NCBI RefSeq assembly: GCF_028657195.3 | Contig: NZ_JANCPR020000046.1 | Span: forward strand, 1 to 64,000 | Direction of reading: 5' to 3' | Length of the DNA: 64,000 bases | Origin: Streptomyces iconiensis | GTDB taxonomy: Bacteria; Actinomycetota; Actinomycetes; Streptomycetales; Streptomycetaceae | In this document: positions 43,955-52,715 of the stretch, piece after piece | Layout of the letters: each line of letters begins with the position of its first letter | Position numbering within the stretch: the stretch's first letter is position 1 | The notes under the pieces: generated by a model | Told to the model about the DNA's origin: nothing | Database searches by the model: none | The model's input: the letters and a program-made list of their open reading frames with translations, nothing else | Position numbers and translations under genes: made by a program

Positions 43955-44028
43955 CCTTTTCCGCAGAGGGGACATGTCCTTTTCCGCGGAGGGCCGTCAG
44001 ACCGCCTCTCTGCCAGACCGCCTCTCTG
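43955..44028. repeat. two pairs of short direct repeats
   Basis: CCTTTTCCGC(A/G)GAGGG occurs at 43955-43970 and 43978-43993. CAGACCGCCTCTCTG occurs at 43998-44012 and 44014-44028. They lie between the leader ORF promoter and the next gene's end and could be protein-binding sites or slippage products. Confidence 0.8.
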
Positions 44029-44091
44029 TCCGCCGCATTCATCCAAGTCGTTGTCCGGGCGGAGCCGGCCGCCGTCGTCGTAGGCGCCGGA

Positions 44092-44158
44092 GGTGGTCAC
44101 GGCACGGTGGTCACGGCACGGTGGTCACGGCACGGTGGTCACGGCACGGTGGTCGCGG
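44092..44158. repeat. 14-bp tandem repeat overlapping a gene end
   Basis: GGTGGTCACGGCAC is repeated four times without error from 44092 to 44147, plus a partial degenerate fifth copy. The stop codon of the PH-domain membrane protein gene at 44139 lies in the array, so copy changes could alter that protein's C-terminus. Confidence 0.92.
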
Positions 44159-45740
44159 AGGTCTTCGCGGGACCCAGCTCGCGGAGGATGCGGGTCAGGT
44201 CGTTCGGGGCAGCCGCGAGGCGGACCGTGCTGCCCGCGTCATCGAGTTCGGCGATGTGCCAGCTTCTCGGAACGGTATCGCCGTCACTGCCCCGGGCACG
44301 CCGCACGTCCTTGAGGGCGAGCCGCTCCCCCGGTATGCGTTTCGCCGCGAACCGGCCCGGGCCGGGGTGGGGTGTCACTGCGGGCGGGCCGTCTCCCAGG
44401 ACGATGTGGGTGCCGAAGCCGTACGGGTTGTAGTCGGTGTGGTCGAGGAAGCGGGCGGCCAGGAACACTTCACCCTCCTTCTCCCCCTCGTTCTCCATCT
44501 CGGCGCCCACTCCGGCCCGTTCGGCCGCTCCGCCCCGTTCGACCGCTCCGGACAGTCGTGGCTCGCCGGCCTCCCCGGGCGTATGGATGCGGGTGGCACG
44601 CCAGGCCCAGGTGAAAAGGGCCAGCGTGGCCAGCGAGCCCGCGGTCGCCCACGCGATCGCCCCCGGGGAGGTGGGCAGGGCCGAGGGGTGGCGGTAGCAG
44701 AAGGGCAGCAGCCACAGGGCGGTGCCCACGAGCGCGCCCGCGAAGGGAAGGGCCGACGGAAGGACCTCGTCGTCGGCCAGCCGACGCCCGCGCAGGCGCA
44801 TCAGCACCCGGGTGCCGGGGTAACCCGCTGCGAGGACGCACAAGGCCGCGATGACGGCCCGACCTCCCGGAGCGGGAACGTGCTCGCGCCACACGTGGTG
44901 CTCTCCGGCCACCTCCATCACCTCGCGGCGCCAGACGCTCACTTCGACGCTCTCGCCGGCCTGGAGCCCCTGGGCTGCCTCTCGGGAGACCCCGAGCCGC
45001 TTCAGTGGCCGGCTGTCGGTGAAGTACAGCCAGCTCGGCTTCCTGTACTGGCCGGCCTCGGTCCGCGCGATCACGGCTGGCAGGGTGGTCACACATTCCC
45101 GTCGCTTCGTGGCCGGCGTCCCGGCGGTGCACGGACTCGCCTTCTGCCACGCCTGCTCATACGAAGCGGCGCTCGGTACGGACCAGGCGGCCACGCCCGC
45201 GCCCGCGAGCAGCAGCACGCACAGGACCAGCCACATCGCCGTGCCGCGCCCGGCGGTGCCGCGCGAGATGACGGGGATGTGGCCCGGCTCCGGGGCTCCG
45301 TAACGGCGGTGCAGCGCGCGGAGCGCCTCCAGCTTCGCGTCGAAGCCCGGGTCGGCTTGCCGCGCGTCCCTCGGCAGGGGCAGAAGCCGCTTGTTTCCCT
45401 CACGGTGCACCAGGCTGACGCGACGGAACTCCTCGTCACGCGTGTACTGCAGGTACACCCGCAGTTCGGCGACGTCGCGCCACGGCACGCTCCAGCGGCG
45501 CAGCAGCGTCCGGACGTGCAGGCCGTACGTGTCGGCGCGCACCCGGGCGCTGAGCCAGCTGAGCCCCATGGTGCCCAGCAGTACGAAGAGCAGGCCGACG
45601 CCCACCCACACGTCCAGGAATGCGTTCCAATACGTCATACGCGCCACAGCCACGCCGGCCCCGGCCGCCCCGAGCCAGACCAGGACCCACAGGGCACGCT
45701 TCTGAAAGGGAAGGCAGGTCAGTTCCCAGACATCGTCCAT
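44139..45740 (-). CDS. large membrane protein with PH-like domain
   Basis: A 533-residue protein. Two N-terminal helices (residues ~15-65) are followed by a bacterial PH-like segment (VRADTYGLHVRTLLRRWSVPWRDVAELRVYLQY), a helix near 185 (GTAMWLVLCVLLLAGAGVAAW), an extracytoplasmic region with two Cys (SPCTAGTPATKRRECV), three more helices (~320-430), and a soluble C-terminal domain of about 100 residues. I chose the ATG at 45740; the frame is open upstream but that part is not protein-like. The function is unknown. Members of this group are widespread as hypothetical proteins in Streptomyces. Confidence 0.75.
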   Translation of the reverse strand: MDDVWELTCLPFQKRALWVLVWLGAAGAGVAVARMTYWNAFLDVWVGVGLLFVLLGTMGLSWLSARVRADTYGLHVRTLLRRWSVPWRDVAELRVYLQYTRDEEFRRVSLVHREGNKRLLPLPRDARQADPGFDAKLEALRALHRRYGAPEPGHIPVISRGTAGRGTAMWLVLCVLLLAGAGVAAWSVPSAASYEQAWQKASPCTAGTPATKRRECVTTLPAVIARTEAGQYRKPSWLYFTDSRPLKRLGVSREAAQGLQAGESVEVSVWRREVMEVAGEHHVWREHVPAPGGRAVIAALCVLAAGYPGTRVLMRLRGRRLADDEVLPSALPFAGALVGTALWLLPFCYRHPSALPTSPGAIAWATAGSLATLALFTWAWRATRIHTPGEAGEPRLSGAVERGGAAERAGVGAEMENEGEKEGEVFLAARFLDHTDYNPYGFGTHIVLGDGPPAVTPHPGPGRFAAKRIPGERLALKDVRRARGSDGDTVPRSWHIAELDDAGSTVRLAAAPNDLTRILRELGPAKTSATTVP

Positions 45741-45893
45741 ACCCGGAAGCCTGCCACCTGCCGGACTGCGCTTACTTGTGCAGCCTCCGGCAGCCTTCCG
45801 ACCCGCAACGCTGCCGGGTGGACACGACCTGAGCTCGGGCTGTGTCCTCGCCCGGTCGCACCAAATAACCGTCCTTCCACGAAGTTTCGTCCC

Positions 45894-46187
45894 ATGGGGC
45901 AGGTGCAGCCCGGGGAGGGTGCCGCGCTGACCGCGAGCGCCTGGGTGACCTACATCAACACCCACCGCATCTTCAACACCCGGCTGTTCATCGGGCAGAT
46001 CTCCGTGAACACCAACGTCTACGTCTCGCTGTGCGAAGTGAACCGGACCAACAACAGCCCGTTCCTCGGGAACGCGAGCATGAAGGTCTACAACGTCGTC
46101 CCCTACAACGGCTTTGCCGACGTACGCGGCGAAGTCGACTGGGACGAAGACATCCGCATCCGCCTGAGCATCTACATCACTCCCTGA
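45894..46187 (+). CDS. small beta-rich protein of unknown function
   Basis: A 97-residue protein rich in predicted beta strands (SAWVTYINTHRIFNTRLFIGQISVNTNVYVSLCEVNRT, then ASMKVYNVVPYNGFADVRGEVDWDEDIRIRLSIYITP). Its regular strands and Asn/Thr content look like a real folded domain. There is no signal peptide and no clear ribosome site before the ATG. It may be a complete small protein or the C-terminal end of a longer one whose front part has been lost. It is divergent from the PH-domain membrane protein gene. Confidence 0.5.
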   Translation: MGQVQPGEGAALTASAWVTYINTHRIFNTRLFIGQISVNTNVYVSLCEVNRTNNSPFLGNASMKVYNVVPYNGFADVRGEVDWDEDIRIRLSIYITP

Positions 46188-46320
46188 GCCCGGGTCCTCC
46201 ACTCGCTGGACGAACGGCGCTGCGAACGTGATCGCTCGTAGGGAGAAGCGCTGTTCGGCAGGGGCGGCCTTCGTCTGATCCTGCGCTCCGTCACAGAGGC
46301 ACCGGACCCACACGAAGGTC

Positions 46321-46350
46321 GTCCCTCACCGCATGGCTACGGTGAGGGAC
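46321..46350. terminator. hairpin upstream of ABC operon
   Basis: A perfect 11-bp-arm inverted repeat, GTCCCTCACCG-N8-CGGTGAGGGAC, 134 bp after the small beta-rich gene. It is a likely terminator for that gene. Confidence 0.65.
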
Positions 46351-46726
46351 CTCCTCGCGTCACGGGTATCCGCTGAGCATCAGGTCCGGGCCGTGCCCCG
46401 CCGTGCTCAGCCAGGCAGCCAGGCAGGCTCAACCGCGCCTTGGCCCCCTCGGCGACGGCGGCGAAGAAGCGCGGCAGGTCCCCGGCGGGCTCGTACTCCA
46501 CCGTCCCCCCGGCCCTTCCAGCCCTCGGCACCTTCGTAGGCGAGGCCCTCCGCCGCGGGGTGGAGCGGGCCCCGCGGGGAGTCCCGGTTCCGGGTCGGCG
46601 GCGGCAGCAGCAGGCCGAATGGGCAACCGAGTGGCGGTCGGCCGCGGTGGCCGCTGGAGGGACCGCCGGTGCGCGGGAGGTTCGGGCGATCGTCGGGGCG
46701 CCCGGGCGGGGCTGTGGCGCTGCGCA

Positions 46727-46748
46727 GGGGTTCGGAATACCGAACCCC
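46727..46748. promoter_or_regulatory. operator of the ABC transporter operon
   Basis: GGGGTTCGG-AATA-CCGAACCCC is a perfect dyad with 9-bp arms, 108 bp upstream of the ABC ATPase start. It is probably bound by a dimeric repressor encoded elsewhere, since no regulator is adjacent. Confidence 0.65.
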
Positions 46749-46855
46749 CTACCCGGGTGCCTCCACCATCGCGCCGTGACCTGCGGGTTCGTACCGTCGA
46801 AGGATCGTCGGCGCGCACCGGACGCCGACCCGACAGCGGAAGCAGGCACCGCACC

Positions 46856-47545
46856 ATGGACACCGCCCTCGAACTGGACCACGTCACCCGGACCTACGGC
46901 CGCGGTCCGCACGCCGTGCATGCGCTGCACGGTCTCAACGCGCGGCTGTACGCGCACTCCCTCAGCGCTGTGATGGGCCCCTCCGGCTCCGGGAAGTCGA
47001 CGTTCCTGCAATGCGCAGCCGGGCTCGACAGACCCACCTCCGGCACCGTGCGGCTGGCCGGCCGGGAGGTCAGTGCGATGAGGGAACGCGAGCTGACCCG
47101 GCTGCGGCGCGAGCGCATCGGCTTCGTGTTCCAGTCTTTCAATCTCCTGCCCACGCTCACCGCGCAGGAGAACGTCCTGCTGCCCCTGCGGCTTGACGGC
47201 AAGCGCCGCGACCCCGTCCGGGCACGCCGGATGCTGGCCCGCGTCGGTCTGGAAGGGCGCGCGGACGCCAGGCCGGGCGAGCTGTCCGGAGGGCAGCAGC
47301 AGCGCGTGGCGATCGCGCGTGCGCTCATCACCGAGCCGGACATCGTGTTCGCGGACGAGCCCACGGGCGCGCTCGACAAGGACACGGCGGCAGATGTGCT
47401 GGGGCTGCTGCGCGAGTCGGTCAGTGCCTACGGGGCCACGGTCGTCGTCGTGACCCACGACCCGGCGGTCGCCGCCCGGGCTGACCGGGTGCTGCGGCTG
47501 GCGGACGGCCGGCTCGCCGAGGAGACGGCGCGGGTGCCCGCATGA
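46856..47545 (+). CDS. MacB/LolD-type ABC transporter ATPase
   Basis: A 229-residue ATPase with Walker A GPSGSGKST, Q-loop FQSFNLLPTLTAQENVLLP, signature LSGGQQQRVAIARAL, Walker B DIVFADEP, D-loop GALD and switch His VVVVTHDP. It is the MacB-like subfamily that pairs with FtsX-type permeases and often exports or confers resistance to peptides. Its stop overlaps the permease start (ATGA). The start is the first ATG in front of the conserved region. It is convergent with the lasso peptide genes, so a role in lasso immunity or export is possible. Confidence 0.9.
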   Translation: MDTALELDHVTRTYGRGPHAVHALHGLNARLYAHSLSAVMGPSGSGKSTFLQCAAGLDRPTSGTVRLAGREVSAMRERELTRLRRERIGFVFQSFNLLPTLTAQENVLLPLRLDGKRRDPVRARRMLARVGLEGRADARPGELSGGQQQRVAIARALITEPDIVFADEPTGALDKDTAADVLGLLRESVSAYGATVVVVTHDPAVAARADRVLRLADGRLAEETARVPA

Positions 47546-48867
47546 GCCTGTTCTCCACGACCGGCCTTGCCGCCGCCTCGGTCAAGGCCCGGCCCTCCGC
47601 GTTCGTCGGGACGTTCGCCGCGCTCGTCTTCTCCGCGACCGTCGTCACCGCCTGTGTGGCCATCGCGGTCTCGGCCGGCGGTGTGCCCGCCTCGGCTGAC
47701 CAGGCAGTCATGTCCGACATGGGCGTGGCCTTCAGCCTGCTCACCGTCTACCTGTCCATCTTCGTCATCGGCCAGGTGATGTCCCTGGCCGTCGCCCAAC
47801 GGCGGCGGGAGAGCGCTCTCCTGCGGGCGGTCGGCGCCGGGCCGTGGCAGATACGCCGCATGGTGGCGACCGAGGCACTGTGCACGGCGCTGCTCGCGCT
47901 GCCCGTCGGGTACGGACTGGGGGCCCTGCTGGCCCAGGTGTGGTTCGACGGCATGGCCGGGCAGGGGATGGTGCCGGACGGGATGGCGCTGCGCGTCGGA
48001 CTGCCGTCGCTGTTCGCGGCGTTCGGGGTGCTCTTCGTCTCCTCACAGCTCGGCGGCTTGATCGCGGCCTGGCGTGCGTCACGTACCCGGCCGTCGGCGG
48101 TGCTGGCCGGCTCGCAGGTGCAGGGCGGTGAGCGGCCGGGCTGGATACGAGGGCTCGCCTCGCTGGTCTTCCTCGCCGGCGCAGCCGCGCTCACGGCCGC
48201 CGCTGAGGCGGGCTCCGCCGAGGACGCGGCGTCCGAGGTCCCGCTCGTGCTCCTGGCCTATCTCGTGGCGATCGGGCTCGCCGGGCCCTGGATCGGGCGG
48301 CTGGCGACGGTGGTCGCGGCTCCGCTGCTGCGGGGCTTCGGCGGGGCCGCGGGAGAGCTGGCCGTGGCCGGGTGCCGGGCGCGCTCGCGCCGCCTTTCGG
48401 CGGCGATCACGCCGATCGCGCTGGTGACGGCGTTCGCGGTCGCCAAGTTCGTCTCGCTGACCGGGACCGGTGACCCCGAATGGATGGACGTCTTCGGGAC
48501 GCTGCTGTACGCGGGCTTCGCTGGATTGGTGGCCGCGAACACGCTGGTCATGCTGACGCTGGAGCGACTGCGGGAGTTCTCCCTGTTGCGGACGGTCGGT
48601 GCGGACAAGCGGCAGGTCGTGGCGGTCGTGGTGGCCGAAGGAGCGATCACGGCGCTGGCGGGGGTGGGCGCGGGAGTCCTCGCGGCCTGCGCGGTGATGG
48701 TGCCGCTCGGCGGCAAGACCGGCACGCCGGTGTCCGGGCTGCCGGGGTGGGCTTGGGCGGCGACGCTGTTCTGCGGCGCCGTACTCGTGTGGACGGCTTC
48801 GTGCGCGCCACTGGCACGCATGCTGCGGGTACGGCCGATCGAGGGGGTGGTGCGACGGAGCAGTTGA
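47542..48867 (+). CDS. FtsX-like ABC transporter permease
   Basis: A 441-residue membrane permease with FtsX domains in two halves. Helices lie near residues 20-45, 65-90, 110-135, 150-180, 200-240, 290-330 and 355-420. Diagnostic stretches are VMSLAVAQRRRESALLRAVGAGPWQIRRMVATEA and VMLTLERLREFSLLRTVGADKRQVVAVVVAEGAITALAGVGAGVLAA. There is no long extracellular MacB domain. It works with the ATPase it overlaps. Heterologous export, lipid or peptide detoxification are the usual roles. Confidence 0.88.
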   Translation: MSLFSTTGLAAASVKARPSAFVGTFAALVFSATVVTACVAIAVSAGGVPASADQAVMSDMGVAFSLLTVYLSIFVIGQVMSLAVAQRRRESALLRAVGAGPWQIRRMVATEALCTALLALPVGYGLGALLAQVWFDGMAGQGMVPDGMALRVGLPSLFAAFGVLFVSSQLGGLIAAWRASRTRPSAVLAGSQVQGGERPGWIRGLASLVFLAGAAALTAAAEAGSAEDAASEVPLVLLAYLVAIGLAGPWIGRLATVVAAPLLRGFGGAAGELAVAGCRARSRRLSAAITPIALVTAFAVAKFVSLTGTGDPEWMDVFGTLLYAGFAGLVAANTLVMLTLERLREFSLLRTVGADKRQVVAVVVAEGAITALAGVGAGVLAACAVMVPLGGKTGTPVSGLPGWAWAATLFCGAVLVWTASCAPLARMLRVRPIEGVVRRSS

Positions 48868-48961
48868 GGGCCGGGATGAGGGGCGGGACGAGGGTGAGTT
48901 GAGGGCCGGGATGAGGACGAGGTGAGGACGGGCCCGACACCGGTGTTCGCAGCAGGTCGCG

Positions 48962-50806
48962 TCAGCGTGCGGAGGATGGCTCACGCGGATGTTCCCTGAG
49001 ATGGGCGGGGACGGGGTGTCGTTCGATCCCGCGCAGCCAGGACTCGACAGCCAGGGTGAATTCCACGGCAGGGCCGTCTGCTGCGCGGAGGGTGGCGGGA
49101 CTGAGCCAGGCATGGCGCAGCGCACGGGGTTCGGCCAGACCGGCGGCCACGAGGCGGGAGTCCTCAAGCCAGGCGGCGAGACACCGCTGCTGGACCTTCA
49201 GGCCCGTGTGCCACTCACGCGTGGCATCTCCCTTGGTGGTGCGATTCAGCAGCGGTGCGGGCACGATGCCGCGCATGGCGGCGGCCAACAGGGGTTTGTA
49301 CGTCCACGGAGTGGCCGCCTCGTGGGCACGGACGCGCAGGCATGCGTGGAGTACCGCGTCGTCGCAGAACGGCATCTCCAGGCCCATGCCGTACTGGTCG
49401 TAGATAAGAGCGACCCGGCCCGCCTGGCGCGCTTGGTGGATCCACCCGTGCCGGCCACGCGTTGCCGCCAGCGGCAGAGTGTGCGCGGCCTCGCGCAGCA
49501 GGTTCGCGTACATCTCCCGGGCGCGCGCTGTGGCCCAGAACGGCATCCCGACCGGCGGGTCCCAGGCCGGCGGAGCTGAGGGCGCCGTGCCGGTGCCGCC
49601 GAGCAGGGTTTCGGCCTGGGCGGCGAGCCAGGTGCCGTAGGGGCGGCGGTCGGCCAGTACCCGCAGGGTCCGGGCCCGAGGCCAGCGGTACTTGGCCGCA
49701 TACCCGGCCAAGTACCGCGAGGCGAGGCGGGGTTGATGCCGTACAAGGTCGTGCAGGTGGCTCGTGGGCGGCAGAACGACGTGGTCGCCGCCATGGCCGC
49801 ACAGCCGTCGCCGCGCCCCGCGGCTGCGATGCGTGTGGGAGAGGTGTTCTTGCTGGGCCAGGTCCCGCTGCTTGAGCGAGGGCTCGTCGTCCGGCTCTCC
49901 GCCGTCGCCGAGCCCGGTCAGATACGGGGGGAGCCGAGCCGAGGGGAAGAGCAGGTGCACGGTGCCGGAGGGGAGATCGGCCACGGCCTTGCGCGCGTAG
50001 GCAGGGTCCTCGCCCTCCGGATTGCCCCAGTCCAGTGTCAGGGCGACCAGTTCGGCCCCTGCCTCGGACGCCAGGAAGCACAACGAGGTCGAGTCCATGC
50101 CGCCGGACAGGTCCGCGGCCCACACCTGACCGGGCCGCACGCGTGCGCGGACCGCCTCACGCAGTGCCGTGCGCAGTCCGGACGCTCCCTCGGCCGGCGG
50201 GAGTTCGGCCGTCGGGGCCCGCCACCAGCGCCTTTCGCCGGCGTACCCGTTCCGGCCCAGTTCCAGCGCGCGGCCGGGCGCCAGGACGTGCACACCGAGG
50301 AACATGGATGCCTGGTCGAAAGGGTGGGGCGGAGACCCCAGGGACGACATCCTGACGGCCGCCTGAGCCATGTCCACGCGCGCTTGAATGAGCCACGCCA
50401 GCGTCCGGGCCCGGTCGGCGAGGACGGTGACCCCGCCGACACGCGTGTGGTGAAGCCGTCGATCGCCGACGGCAGTGCCCCGCGCGTACACCTGGCCCGA
50501 CACCGACGCCAGCAGATGGAAGCTGCCGGCGACCCCTCGGCCGACTTCCTCCACCTCAGACAAAGAACCAACTGCCCGTGCACGCCGCAGCAGCGCGTCC
50601 CTGTCCAGCCCGCAGGTGCCAAGCATCGCGAGGCGCACCTCGCCGACGACGGCGAGGTGCGCCTCCTCCTTCTGCCAACAGCCCGCCAGCCAGGGACGGC
50701 CGGACGCGTGCGCGAGCACCTGACAGGCACGGTCCCGGACTTTGGCGAAGACGGCGGACGCCGCCTCGCAGTCCGGAAGGACCACGAACCAACGCCCACC
50801 ACACAT
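48962..50806 (-). CDS. lasso peptide cyclase (asparagine synthetase-like, C protein)
   Basis: A 614-residue asparagine-synthetase B homolog, typical length for a lasso macrolactam synthetase. It starts with Met-Cys, keeping the N-terminal glutaminase Cys position. The ATP pyrophosphatase loop is DLSGGMDSTS, followed by CGHGGDHVVLPPTSHLHDL, LIYDQYGMGLEMPFCDDAVLHACLRV and TTKGDATREWHTGLK. It activates the ring Asp/Glu side chain of the precursor with ATP and closes the isopeptide bond to the core N-terminus. It starts 1 bp after the precursor gene's stop. The leader-binding and protease partners (B1, B2) are not found nearby. Confidence 0.9.
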   Translation of the reverse strand: MCGGRWFVVLPDCEAASAVFAKVRDRACQVLAHASGRPWLAGCWQKEEAHLAVVGEVRLAMLGTCGLDRDALLRRARAVGSLSEVEEVGRGVAGSFHLLASVSGQVYARGTAVGDRRLHHTRVGGVTVLADRARTLAWLIQARVDMAQAAVRMSSLGSPPHPFDQASMFLGVHVLAPGRALELGRNGYAGERRWWRAPTAELPPAEGASGLRTALREAVRARVRPGQVWAADLSGGMDSTSLCFLASEAGAELVALTLDWGNPEGEDPAYARKAVADLPSGTVHLLFPSARLPPYLTGLGDGGEPDDEPSLKQRDLAQQEHLSHTHRSRGARRRLCGHGGDHVVLPPTSHLHDLVRHQPRLASRYLAGYAAKYRWPRARTLRVLADRRPYGTWLAAQAETLLGGTGTAPSAPPAWDPPVGMPFWATARAREMYANLLREAAHTLPLAATRGRHGWIHQARQAGRVALIYDQYGMGLEMPFCDDAVLHACLRVRAHEAATPWTYKPLLAAAMRGIVPAPLLNRTTKGDATREWHTGLKVQQRCLAAWLEDSRLVAAGLAEPRALRHAWLSPATLRAADGPAVEFTLAVESWLRGIERHPVPAHLREHPREPSSAR

Positions 50807-50807
50807 C

Positions 50808-50948
50808 TCAGGACAGCCCGAGGAAGGCGCTGAAGCCGTCCCAGTAGCTACCGCTGTAGCCCTCGGTCACCTCGGCGTAGCGCCCCACCTCCACCAGCAC
50901 CGGCGGCTCGTAGACCGCTGCCTCCTCGATTCCCCACTCTTCCCGCAC
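50808..50948 (-). CDS. lasso peptide precursor
   Basis: A 46-residue precursor. The leader has the lasso recognition motif YxxPxLxxxGxxxxxT: Tyr-Glu-Pro-Pro-Val-Leu-Val-Glu-Val-Gly-Arg-Tyr-Ala-Glu-Val-Thr. The conserved Thr is the second-last leader residue. The predicted core is GYSGSYWDGFSAFLGLS, with Gly1 and Asp8 placed for an 8-residue macrolactam; no Cys, so class II. I chose GTG at 50948 because GAGGGGAG lies about 7 bp upstream; an ATG at 50993 would give a 61-residue form. It is followed at once by the cyclase gene. The core is not one I recognise. Confidence 0.88.
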   Translation of the reverse strand: MREEWGIEEAAVYEPPVLVEVGRYAEVTEGYSGSYWDGFSAFLGLS

Positions 50949-51215
50949 GACCGCTCTCCCCTCTTGCCGGACATGGGCGACAGTCACGCCCACTCAGCAA
51001 ATCCCCGAGGGAAAGGGGCAGCACGCCGCGAGACACACATGTAGGTGACAAAATAGGTAAAGAGCCTTTCCCCTCTGACGTCTCCAATCGCAATGCCGCG
51101 ACGCGGCGACGCGTGCCTGCCGCGCAGAAGGTCCAGCGAGGACTGCGGGGCGACCAGCTGGTCGCCGACCGCGCGGACGCGCCGCTCGGCGGCGTCCTTC
51201 ACCGTGGCCACCGGC

Positions 51216-52715
51216 TCACTGCCGCAGCCGTGGGGACCTTGGGGTGATGTGGACGGCGGCGGGGCGGGTCGCCGCGTCATAGGCGGCGCGTGCTCCGGTG
51301 GCTCCCATGCCGCTGTCGCGTGCGGGCTCGTACAGTCGCTCGGGGCCACCGCCCTGCCACTGGTTGACCCACACGACGCCCGCGGGCAACCGCGTGGCCG
51401 CCGCGACATGTTCCGGGTCGTCGGTGTACACGGTGGCGGCGAGGCCGTAGCGGGACTCGGCTGCCCGCGCCAGCCCCTCTTCGAAGGTGCGCACGACGGC
51501 GACGGGTGCGACCGGGCCGAACGTCTCCTCGACCATGACGAGCATGGTGGCGTCGACGTCGGTGAGCACGGTGGCAGGGAAGAAGTAGCCGGACCGCTCC
51601 GGCACCACTCCCCCCGTACGGAGGGTGGCGCCCTTGTGCACCGCGTCGTCGACGTGCCGTCGCACGATGTCACGCTGCTGCTCGTCCACGAGGGGCCCGA
51701 GCACCGTGCCGGGCTCCATACCGTCGCCGAGTGTGTACGTCTGCGCCTCGGCGACCAGCGCCTCGACGAACTCGTCCGCGATCTGCTCGTGGACGTAGAT
51801 CCGCTCCATAGAGGTGCAGATCTGGCCGGTGTTGACGAAGGCGCCGAACGCGACAGCCTGCGCGGTCGCCACCGGGTCGACTCCCGCGTCGATCAACACC
51901 GGGTCCTTACCGCCCAGTTCGAGCACGGAGCGGTGCAGACGGGCGCCGGTCGCGGCTCCCACGGCACGGCCGGTACCCACCGAACCGGTGAAGTGTACGA
52001 GCTGCACGTCTTCGTGTTCCGCGAGCGCCGCACCGGCACGTCCGTCGCCCAGCACCAGGTTCAGCACACCAGGCGGCATACCGGCACGGTCAGCCAGTTC
52101 GAAAAGGCGCACTGTCGAGACGGGCGAACGCTCGGACGGTTTGACCACCACCGTGTTCCCGGCTGCGAGCAGTGGGCCGAGCGCGGCCAGGACCATGGGG
52201 ACGGGGAAGTTCCACGGTGTGATGACCGCGGTGGCGCCGAGCGCGTGCCGGATGATGTCGGTCCGCGCTTCGTCAGGGCCGGTCACCGTCTCGGTGAACG
52301 GATAGGTGAGGGCCTGCGCGGCGGCGGCCTTCAGCCCGGACACGGCGCCTTCGATGAAGGAACGGCCGACCGCGACCGGCTTGCCCATCTCACGGCACTC
52401 CAGTTCAGCCAGCTCAGCAGCGTGTTCGGCGACCGCGTCGGCCCAGACGTGGATGCGGTCCACCCGCTCCGCGACGGGGAGGGCGGCCCACCCGTGATGT
52501 GCCTCGGCCGCCGCCGTGACGGCCCGGTCGACGTCGTGTGCGGACGCGGGACCGAAGCGCGCGAGGGTCTTCTCGGTGGCGGGGTTGACCACGGAGAGCA
52601 GCTCCCCGCCGGCGGGCTCCCCACATCGGCCGCCGATGAAGTGCCGCAGTTCTTCCATGTGCAGTTCTCCCATGTGCGCTGCCGTTTCTGCTCCGTAATG
52701 GGCGAGTTCAGCCAT
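51216..52715 (-). CDS. NAD-dependent aldehyde dehydrogenase (betaine aldehyde dehydrogenase-like)
   Basis: A 499-residue aldehyde dehydrogenase. Key stretches are TPWNFPVPM (cofactor site), KPSERSPVSTVRLFELA, FTGSVGTGRAVG, the catalytic Glu in LELGGKDPVLI, and the nucleophile Cys in NTGQICTSMERIYV (around residue 300). Its ATG overlaps the end of the GMC oxidoreductase gene, so both are one operon. Together they would convert an alcohol such as choline to an acid such as glycine betaine through the aldehyde. The GbsR-like regulator next door supports a choline-type substrate. A Met closer to the conserved region is an alternative start. Confidence 0.88.
   Translation of the reverse strand: MAELAHYGAETAAHMGELHMEELRHFIGGRCGEPAGGELLSVVNPATEKTLARFGPASAHDVDRAVTAAAEAHHGWAALPVAERVDRIHVWADAVAEHAAELAELECREMGKPVAVGRSFIEGAVSGLKAAAAQALTYPFTETVTGPDEARTDIIRHALGATAVITPWNFPVPMVLAALGPLLAAGNTVVVKPSERSPVSTVRLFELADRAGMPPGVLNLVLGDGRAGAALAEHEDVQLVHFTGSVGTGRAVGAATGARLHRSVLELGGKDPVLIDAGVDPVATAQAVAFGAFVNTGQICTSMERIYVHEQIADEFVEALVAEAQTYTLGDGMEPGTVLGPLVDEQQRDIVRRHVDDAVHKGATLRTGGVVPERSGYFFPATVLTDVDATMLVMVEETFGPVAPVAVVRTFEEGLARAAESRYGLAATVYTDDPEHVAAATRLPAGVVWVNQWQGGGPERLYEPARDSGMGATGARAAYDAATRPAAVHITPRSPRLRQ

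Noticed and set aside
44092..44158. CRISPR-like array
   Set aside because: Units are 14 bp, contiguous and without spacers, so this is a simple tandem repeat.
43974..45893. Upstream extension of the small beta-rich gene into a 737-codon frame
   Set aside because: The added part is antisense to the PH-domain membrane protein and includes the tandem repeat; only the last 97 codons look protein-like.
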